A DNA stretch of 64,000 nt from Desarmillaria ectypa (lineage: Eukaryota > Basidiomycota > Agaricomycetes > Agaricales > Physalacriaceae): assembly GCA_030407005.1 (NCBI GenBank), contig JAUDYN010000005.1, positions 2,294,001 through 2,358,000 of the forward strand, given 5' to 3'. The notes under the pieces were generated by a model. It did no database searches, had not been told where the DNA came from, and saw only the letters and a list, made by a program, of their open reading frames with translations. The stretch's first letter is position 1. Each line of letters starts with the position of its first letter. This document shows positions 55,529 to 64,000 of the stretch, one piece after another. The translations under genes and the position numbers were made by a program.

Positions 55529-56845
55529 ATGAACATCGACCAGGTAACTTTTAATGAGCGACTGCAGCTGTTGCATCTCCTGCGATTCTCTGATTTTTGG
55601 CATCCTTCCGAGTTCGCTGCAGATGAAGATGCGAAAGAAACATTGCGCGCCCTTGACGTGATCGCGAGCTGCATCGCCACTGGCTCCGAATACGAATCAT
55701 TCGCTGCGTCCCTCGATCCAACCACCATTCCACCCACCCTTATTCTGTCTAAAACAGGAGCAATCACAGAAGAAGACAAGAAATTTGTCTCATCGTTCCT
55801 TGACGCGTTTACCAGCGCCGATACGCTTGATTTTCGTCAGGTGTTCCCTATACTTTTTTCCCGTTGTTTTACAAGCATGAAAACACGCATGGAAAACCTC
55901 TATGAAGCGGCACGTCGGTATCTTGTGCATCACACTGCGCTACTTGACTCATACCAACCACTGTCGATCAAGGAGGAGTTTCCTCATTTTCACCTTCTCC
56001 ACCCAGATCACGAGGGCCGTGAATTTGTGGCCACTTTTCATATGCTCTTCGCCGACATCGAGAAAGTCGCGTCTTGTCCTTTTCACCGGGATTCTCCGGT
56101 ACTGTCTCACTATAATTACACCCGGCTTCATGTCTTGAGCGTTATCATCGCCTCCTCGCGCTTCATATCGTTCCAGAGTGACCGCGTGTTTTCGGAGAAA
56201 TCCAAGGCTGCTGATGAACTGAAGAGGTGTTTGGAGAGGATCAAACAATATGTCGGTGGCGTGAATACGCTGATTCGTCGAAGTAGACAAATCTTCCCCG
56301 ATGGTAATATTCCAGTCAGATGGGTTGGGAGTCCCAGCACAGCCGCCGATCAGTCCGTCAACATGGCTGCGACACCATGGACAGCTCTGGAACGTTTAGG
56401 TATTAATTTCGACGTAGGAAGGCAGCAAAATATCATTGTCCAGCTTCCTTCATTTGAACTTGATTGGCAAACCGCTTGCCGCCCTCGTATGCATGCAAAG
56501 ATTGTTGTCATCAGGTATTTTCATGAGCGGGGTCTGATGCCGCTAGGCCGATGCGCCATCGGCTGTAGCGAGGAATGTTGTTGGTGCTGCGACCAATGGA
56601 TGGGCCGATATAATTCGCTCTATACAACCCGATATATTGCCAGTGGCGCATCCTCTAAAATCCGCATAGATTGGAAGATGTCTGGCCTGGTGTCAGTTGA
56701 TTTTTTTTTCCATGAAGAGCTGGGCTCTTCCATCAAGGACCATAAACTGATCATCACCCGACGTCGCAAACGAAACTCAACAACGCCCCCGCCAGAGAAA
56801 AACACCTTGCAGAAGATCGAGGAAAGATGGGAAGGCGGTGCTTGA
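55529..56845 (+). CDS. OTT_1508-type deaminase-fold protein, probably inactive
   Basis: An intronless 438-codon frame from ATG at 55529 to TGA. The N-terminal two thirds is helical and without a recognised domain. The C-terminal block CRPRMHAKIVVIRYFHERG followed by AIGCSEECCWCCDQW matches the zinc deaminase family named OTT_1508, known to be expanded in basidiomycetes. The zinc ligands His322 and the CWCC cysteines are present, but the residue that should be the catalytic Glu of HAE is Lys324 (AAG, 56498-56500). The C-terminus is basic (RRRKRNS). The lack of introns contrasts with all neighbours. An upstream exon cannot be excluded. Confidence 0.7.
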   Translation: MNIDQVTFNERLQLLHLLRFSDFWHPSEFAADEDAKETLRALDVIASCIATGSEYESFAASLDPTTIPPTLILSKTGAITEEDKKFVSSFLDAFTSADTLDFRQVFPILFSRCFTSMKTRMENLYEAARRYLVHHTALLDSYQPLSIKEEFPHFHLLHPDHEGREFVATFHMLFADIEKVASCPFHRDSPVLSHYNYTRLHVLSVIIASSRFISFQSDRVFSEKSKAADELKRCLERIKQYVGGVNTLIRRSRQIFPDGNIPVRWVGSPSTAADQSVNMAATPWTALERLGINFDVGRQQNIIVQLPSFELDWQTACRPRMHAKIVVIRYFHERGLMPLGRCAIGCSEECCWCCDQWMGRYNSLYTTRYIASGASSKIRIDWKMSGLVSVDFFFHEELGSSIKDHKLIITRRRKRNSTTPPPEKNTLQKIEERWEGGA

Positions 56846-57167
56846 GTGCAATGATGCTATAGATTAATATTATGTACAAGCTGTGGTCAATACAGAACTA
56901 GCATTCAGCACACCTAAGAAACAGTTATGCGAGTCGCTCATGAATGCAATGTCCCCCGACTATAATTAATGAAAATGGGAAAATATTACAAGGGTTCTAT
57001 GTATACAGAGGGCAATTACGAAGACAAATAGCGAAGAAGTTCAAGCGACAGATTTTGGTGATGATACAAGTACAGATGATAAGAACAGCGCCAAGAGAAC
57101 CAGCCACGAAACAGCAAAGGGACAAGGAATGGAAAAGACCATGACGGGGGGAGTGGGTCGGACGGGC
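56846..57167. other. Intergenic region between two convergent genes
   Basis: About 320 bp between the stop of the deaminase-like gene and the stop of the phosphatase gene. It can hold only 3' untranslated sequence. No feature was recognised. Confidence 0.4.
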
Positions 57168-60100
57168 TCAATGAAGGTACTTTTCATTCAGCCGGTGAAC
57201 CTCCCTAGCGAGGTATGGCCAGGACAGTGCTCTAGAAAGCTCTTCTCTCAACCTTTTCTCGTCGTCACCGGCGCGTTGCTTAGCAAGCTTCACCTCCCAC
57301 CCGCACAAATTGTACAGCAACCTCATGTTCGGTTGTATCAGTACAGACAAACGTCGGGACCGTACGATGAGGTATGCTTCAACCAGAGATATTTGAAGGT
57401 GCTTCATCACAAAGGCGATCTGTCGGATAAAGCGTTACTCGACCCACAGTCAGAGGTATGATCTGCCAACACTCACAGTTACGGTGGCACTCCGGGAAAC
57501 ACCGACACGGCAATGTACCAGCACTTTGCCGCCTTCTTTCCTAGCAGTATCGATCCACTGGCATATGGGTCCTAATTGTGGCTCGAGCGTGTCTATCCCA
57601 TCGTCGCATACACCTTGAATGTCCAAAACCTTGATGCGCCCCGCGCGTTCTTCGATCCACAAAGAACCATGCTTCCCGAAGCCTTTTCCTGGTACGAATT
57701 GCCCTGGAACCTGCGAAGGCGAATTTATAAAATGTGTGGTTAAAGGATAATCATTCTCAGGATCAAAAACATGTTCGCCAGCGGTATGATGCACATTAGG
57801 AGGCGGAATCAGAGCGCACTCGCCAACAGACACAACATGGGTTATTCCGAGTGCATGAAGCATGTAAACATTCGAGGCGTGATTTCTGGGCACTGGTGTT
57901 AGCAAACTATCACTGGAAGAAAAGTGCAGATGCTTACAGATTTCCCAAATACAAGAAAGGGAGCACTCTGCTAGGAAAGCTTCCGTCAAATCTTGGGTCA
58001 TCGAACCAAGTCTGGTGATCCCAACCCAGCAGTGAGGAGGCAGGCAATGTACTGGCCCGGGGGCGCCGTCCTGGGCCAGACTTGACATTTGAATCGTGGA
58101 TATCAAGATCTTTGGGCACACTGGCAGAGATAGCACCACGTTGCGACGGAACAACCGTCGGAGATGGTGTTTCGGTAACTCCCCATCCGGCGATATATGG
58201 ATTCACACCAACGCCCACATGACCCTCACTAATGGATAGGTGCTCGCGGTGATTAGAGAAGTATTTCATCCCACGCACACCACGATCCCTTTCCTTGCCA
58301 CGCTCCTCCATTTCCCATCTTCTCAAGATTCCTAGGTCTGCTCCATAGACGAAGAAGCTCCGCTCCTTGGATACCTGAAGCTCTAGATACGCTTCAGGGA
58401 GCGACAGGTTCTTTAGAGATATGAGCAAGCATAAAGCGAGGACAGATGATTCGGTGTATCCATCAGATGAATAGATGAGGATCTTCAGAGGCCGAGAGGG
58501 ATGATGCGGGGGCGTAGAGCCATTGTGCGCTATTGATGGTGAAGGAGATGTGAATGATCTAATGCGGACGTTGTTGGAAACAGAGGCGGGAGCCGGCGCG
58601 GGTGAATGGAGCAGAGGAAACGACGGCGTAGATGACAGCAAAGACCAACGCCTGCCATCGGCTTCTCTCGTCCCAGGTTTCTTGCCCTTGTCCTTGGATG
58701 CTCCGTCTTTCGGCGAAACAGGTGTGAGCCACTTGTCAAGGAACCGGACCAGCGCTTTCATAGAAGCGGTATTAGAAGGCGACGAAGGAAATGGAAGGTG
58801 AATTATGGAATTGGCATGCGGGGGCGGACGAGGAGGGATTTCGGAATCGTCGTCTATGGGGGCATTGCGCTCAAGAAGGAACTTCTGTCGCCAACGCACT
58901 TCCAAGCCATGGAGTTTGTCTTCTGCCGCTCGGAGATGCGCAGGGCTAGGGAATGGGGCAAGATCATGGCATTCGATGCAAATGTCGTATCCCGGTAGAT
59001 TAGTGCGATGGCGCGCTTTCTCCTCACTGCCCCCGAAGCCGTAATCTGTATCGTATTCGTCTCCGTCACCTCCTCCAATGGGTGTCGGCACGTCATTGGA
59101 GTTTCCAAGAAATACTTGTCCGAATAACCTCTCTGGCTGAGCCTCAACGGAAGGTATGGCTTCATCTTGGTCAACATGGTGTTCCGGTATAGAATCGGTG
59201 CGTGGACGAGGGCCAATCCGTAATATCTCACTTGCTGTTGTAAGGTCTCGCATTTCTTCTTTCTCACGTACGGCGAAGTTGATAGTGTTGGGTTGCAAAG
59301 GAGAGGATTCGGACGGGCAGTCTTGAAACCACAGACGCTGACTATCACATCTTCGAACAAGGTGCGTTAGCGCCGAGTTCGGGTTGGTGAAATCTTCGAC
59401 TGTGGCGTCAAGAAGAAAGACATTGTAGTCGAACAGGCGGGTTGCAGGAGAATCATTGGATTCTTGATCACGTCTCGTTTTCGAATCGAATCGAAGTTTC
59501 CCCACTCTCTCAGCTTTTTTACGGGCGATGGCAGACCTGAATCGTTCCACTAGCCTTTTGGCGTTCTCTGAGTTCTTTGCACCACCGGGAATTGGCGAAT
59601 AGATTACGACATCAGACAGAGTGGCCAAGATTGGCTACACGAGCGATTCGATCAGCACTCAAACTCCGGAGAAGAGAAGGTTACGTACAACTTGAATGCC
59701 AAAGTTTCTCAAAGAGATACCTTCTGGAACACAAAGCGGTTGGAACTGCCACTCTTCGGTGCTTGATTCTGACGGAACAGGCGCGATGAGCTCCGCAGGT
59801 CGAAAAGTCGAAGTCAGAAAAGGGGGCGCCGCCCTGCGTCCATGACTTCGGTGGGGGGATGACCTTGTGACCAATTATCAATATAAAAGCAGAACCGACA
59901 AAGAGCGAACTAGAACATACAAATCTGATATGGGAGAATCAGGAGGCGACTTGAGAGGCGGCGGGGGCTTCATAACTACAGGGTGCATATGCTGGGGCTG
60001 ACTTTTGTCCTCCTTGTCTGGAACACTAATGCCAACAATCTCCATTACTTCGTCCTCAGCATGCACAGCAACGCCGTCCATTCCGTTGGACATCTCCACG

Positions 60101-60486
60101 TCTATGTCGATGTCTAAATCCATATCATCAAGCTCGTCTGACGATGTATCAAGGTCGTCATTGTCATCATCAGTGTCCTCATCCGCCGACATGCAGAGCC
60201 CGTCCAAGTCGTCCTCACAGACGACGGTCATGAGACCACGGTATCTTGGCACTTCGCCATTGGACGAGAAGAACATGTTCTGAGCAGCATTAGAGCCTTC
60301 GAGGCCGTGTAGAAAGGGGAAAAGGACATGGTCTGGCGCATGAGACACGAGATGGTTGTGATGAAGCTCGGCGAGCTGCTCAGGAGTCAAGAGGGGGATG
60401 GGAGAGGTGCAAGGGACCAGCGCAGGCACGGTCGGGAGACTCATGAGGAAAGACTTTGAGTAATTCAGACCATGCATTGCCGTCAT
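57168..60486 (-). CDS. PPS1: Dual-specificity protein phosphatase, Pps1-like
   Basis: Removes phosphate from Tyr and Ser/Thr residues; the yeast homolog acts in S-phase control. The N-terminal exon (60486 to about 59917) is acidic (DDDNDDLDTSSDELDDMDLD). The following exons give WQFQPLCVPEGISLRNFGIQ and a long open exon from about 59628 to 57934 with ATLSDVVIYSPIPGGAKNS and a Ser/Pro-rich middle. The DSP domain starts VLPFLYLGNL|NHASNVYMLHALGITHVVSVGE. The active site is VLVHCRVGVSRSATVT (HCX5R intact), spliced to IAFVMKHLQISLVEAYLIVRSRR. The stop is at 57168. Which of the Met residues at the N-terminus is used is uncertain. Confidence 0.88.
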
Positions 60487-61869
60487 CGAGGAAAGGCGGT
60501 CGTCGTCGTGGGGAGCGATAAGGAAGAAGTTGTTGCCAACAAGCCGGACAGCTTGTCGTCGCCGTTGTCGTTGAAGGATAAATTAGATTCAACAGCTAGA
60601 CGTGAGAAAAGAAGCACAAATGAATTTCATCATCATCAAATTGTCTATGTCAGCAGGCTTACTCATATCAGCTCTAATATGTATGTCTCGATCGATCATT
60701 TTATTCCCCACCAATACCTTCTGTTCAAAATGGATCTGGGTATACTCAAAAGTCTCAGAACAACCTCCTGCTTTTTATCGTGCAAACCACCTCTTTGTTT
60801 CATCAATTCAGCCTGTCTCTCTCACGCATCATCTGGCATCACCTCGAGGCGCGTCCATAAATACATCCGTTCAACGTTACCATAACTAGCGTCACCTGTA
60901 TCTCGCTGATGATGCTCTCATCTCGTGCACAACTTTGAAGATCTATATTTTACAACATATAAATTTGATGCTAACATATTAGTGAATAGTATTATAACCG
61001 CGTAATATTTAGTCGCCCTTCTCTTTATTGCGACCTCTAATCGAGTTTGCGAGTAGTTCGTGTTACCATTTTCAAGGATACAAGATAAGAGATGATCATA
61101 TGATATTTCTGATGATCGCACGGGTGAATACTGATCGCGGAGGCCCCTGAGAGGTCCCGCAAATGTCATGAGAACTTGGAACACATTAATCTGATAACTA
61201 TTTAATTCTAGAGCTTTCCCACCCGACCTCGCATCTTTGCCTCTGTTATTGCTACTTATAACAACAGTAATATTGGCAGAATCTAGATGTAATTCACCTC
61301 CCCGTTTTTCATATGCTCGACAGGCTCGCATGATGATGTAACATCGACTGTGCGGGTGTCCAGATTTACGGTCGAGTCTTCGTGATGACCACCACGTCCA
61401 TCCTAGCTAGAACCCTTTCCTATGGCAACATTGCGAGTCCATCAGAACATATGTAGTAAAGACTGACTGTGGAACGTCAAGATGACATTTCTCCGGATAT
61501 TTGTATACAAAAATGAACAAGTACCCTTGCATCGAAAAGTGACTGCTTGTCCACCAGCGCCTACATTCAATGCAGACAAGGAAAAAGCAAACATGCTGTA
61601 TACGTGTCCACCTACAGATACGTAGGCCGTCCATTGTGGATTCATGCTCATATTCATAACGGCCATGTACGGAGACTTTGCAAGAGACACTGAGTGAACA
61701 AGCACTGCAATTCATGATCGAGGCACACTAATCCAAAAGAGGAAGGGTATAGCTTGCTCTTGTTAGTCACCAGCCAGCTGTACAGTTTCTCGGCAAAACC
61801 CTAAATCTCAACCCAGTGAGAGTTCGCCAAAATTATCGGCAACGACATCAAGACCTCAAGACTCAAGAC
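60487..61869. other. 1.4-kb divergent promoter region
   Basis: Lies between the phosphatase (minus) and uL4 (plus). It contains short frames up to 137 codons without recognisable domains. A TG/CT-rich stretch precedes uL4 (about 61750-61860). No RNA gene or repeat was recognised. Confidence 0.4.
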
Positions 61870-63244
<1,375 letters not shown>

Positions 63245-63453
63245 ATAGTTTGATTTACGGCTATTGTTCAACGATACATGCAGCTTGCTATGAGCCTCAT
63301 TATGTATTATGCACCATGCTATGAGATACTCGTCGTAATAGCATTATGGGACTGAAATCTTGACCAGTAAGATATCTGTATACGATGGTATATAAGTGTA
63401 AGTTTGATCTTTAACTGTCCGTAGGACCTGATATCGTCTGCCTTGGCTGACTG

Positions 63454-63946
63454 TCATTTATCTACCTTTCCTTTGTCCTTCAACGAATTGTTCGGCGTAA
63501 ATTCGTAGGCGTTCGATTCTGTATGGTCCGGGTCAATCTTCTTAGTGTTCCCGCTCTTTCCTTTATGCGAATGTTTGGGGTCTCCGCATGAGTGGCTCTC
63601 ATCAGAGTCGCTCTCATCTGACGATGAATCTTCATCCGACGATTCGTCGAACCGTCTTGGTTTGTGGTATATGCAACAGACTGGATAAAAATCAGACACA
63701 CGAATGATGCAAGTGAGCGACGTGAATGGACGCACTCTTGCTCTTTTTCCTCCCACAGCCTTCATTATCAACTACGTCCTCGCTCCATGCAACCCTAGGT
63801 TTGCGACGTGCACCCCGGAGGCGGAGAGAGCCAACAGCGGGGGTGCTCGAGGAACCTTCGATGGACGGCACATTGGTGACAGTGATAGTCCGTGACCCGT
63901 CATTTGGTGAAGAAGTGGAAGATTGCGCTTGTGTTCTGGACGACAT
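63454..63946 (-). CDS. YPI1: Type 1 protein phosphatase inhibitor, Ypi1 (inhibitor-3) family
   Basis: A small, largely disordered regulator that binds protein phosphatase 1 in the nucleus. Two exons on the minus strand (63946-63736 and 63680-63454) join to 145 codons. The family core LRLRGARRKPRVAWSEDVVD contains the PP1-binding RVAW (RVxF-type), followed by GRKKSK|ICCIYHKPRRFDESSDED with the conserved Cys-Cys, split by a 55-nt intron. An acidic Ser/Asp run and a basic tail (HSHKGKSGNTKK) follow. The start is the first Met of the frame (MSSRTQAQSSTSSP). Confidence 0.9.
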
Positions 63947-64000
63947 GGATCAAAACTTTACTTGTGGTGGTCGATGTTTTGGATAACCTCGAGGTGCAGT

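Overview
The window reads as fungal nuclear DNA, most likely from an agaricomycete basidiomycete. The host genes carry many short introns of about 45-60 nt. They include a desaturase with a C-terminal cytochrome b5 domain and a deaminase-like protein of a family known to be expanded in basidiomycetes. The left part is packed with chromodomain-bearing Ty3/Gypsy retrotransposons. The species was not identified.

Positions 1 to about 37,800 are a nested LTR-retrotransposon island, nearly devoid of CpG. I see a minus-strand pol fragment (1-1744), element A (LTR 1745-2156, plus), element B (2259-10675, plus, TSD CCTCA, inserted in A), element C (11361-28288, plus) split by a solo LTR (11459-11874, TSD GTCTT) and by element D (16860-25317, minus, TSD ATTGT). 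Then come element E (28289-30021, minus) with a second solo LTR (29038-29460, TSD AGAGC), chimeric pol remnants F1/F2 (30596-35622), an LTR piece, and element G (35832-37738, minus). All protein genes here are interrupted by stops, mostly TGA or TAG at former CpG-containing codons. D is the least decayed. The elements share an unusual layout: a short membrane-peptide ORF (ORFa), an overlapping Gag N-terminal ORF (ORFb), an overlapping capsid/zinc-knuckle ORF (ORFc), then pol in the -1 frame behind a covarying hairpin that starts at the gag stop codon. The sequence after each 5' LTR is complementary to a segment exactly 26 nt past the LTR TATA box, which points to Tf1-type self-priming rather than tRNA priming.

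From about 38.1 kb the base composition changes abruptly to CpG-containing host DNA. In order: a possible decayed gene (about 38.5-39.15 kb); aldose 1-epimerase (39213-40873, +) and galactokinase (41164-43274, +), two steps of galactose use side by side; a delta-9 desaturase (43476-44999, -); a 2.2 kb gap; ribosomal protein eS10 (47200-47743, +); a 2-oxoglutarate/Fe(II) oxygenase (48102-49740, -); a Dal5-type MFS permease (50072-52773, -); a secreted polysaccharide deacetylase (53376-54714, -); a 123-bp MITE; a deaminase-fold protein lacking its catalytic Glu (55529-56845, +); a Pps1-like dual-specificity phosphatase (57168-60486, -); ribosomal protein uL4 (61870-63244, +); and a Ypi1-type protein phosphatase 1 inhibitor (63454-63946, -).

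Exon borders were worked out by hand from reading frame, GT-AG sites and family motifs. For the mutarotase, galactokinase, desaturase, eS10, uL4 and Ypi1 models the exon lengths sum to a whole number of codons. The MFS, deacetylase, oxygenase and phosphatase models are solid at their ends and motifs but not every internal border was checked.
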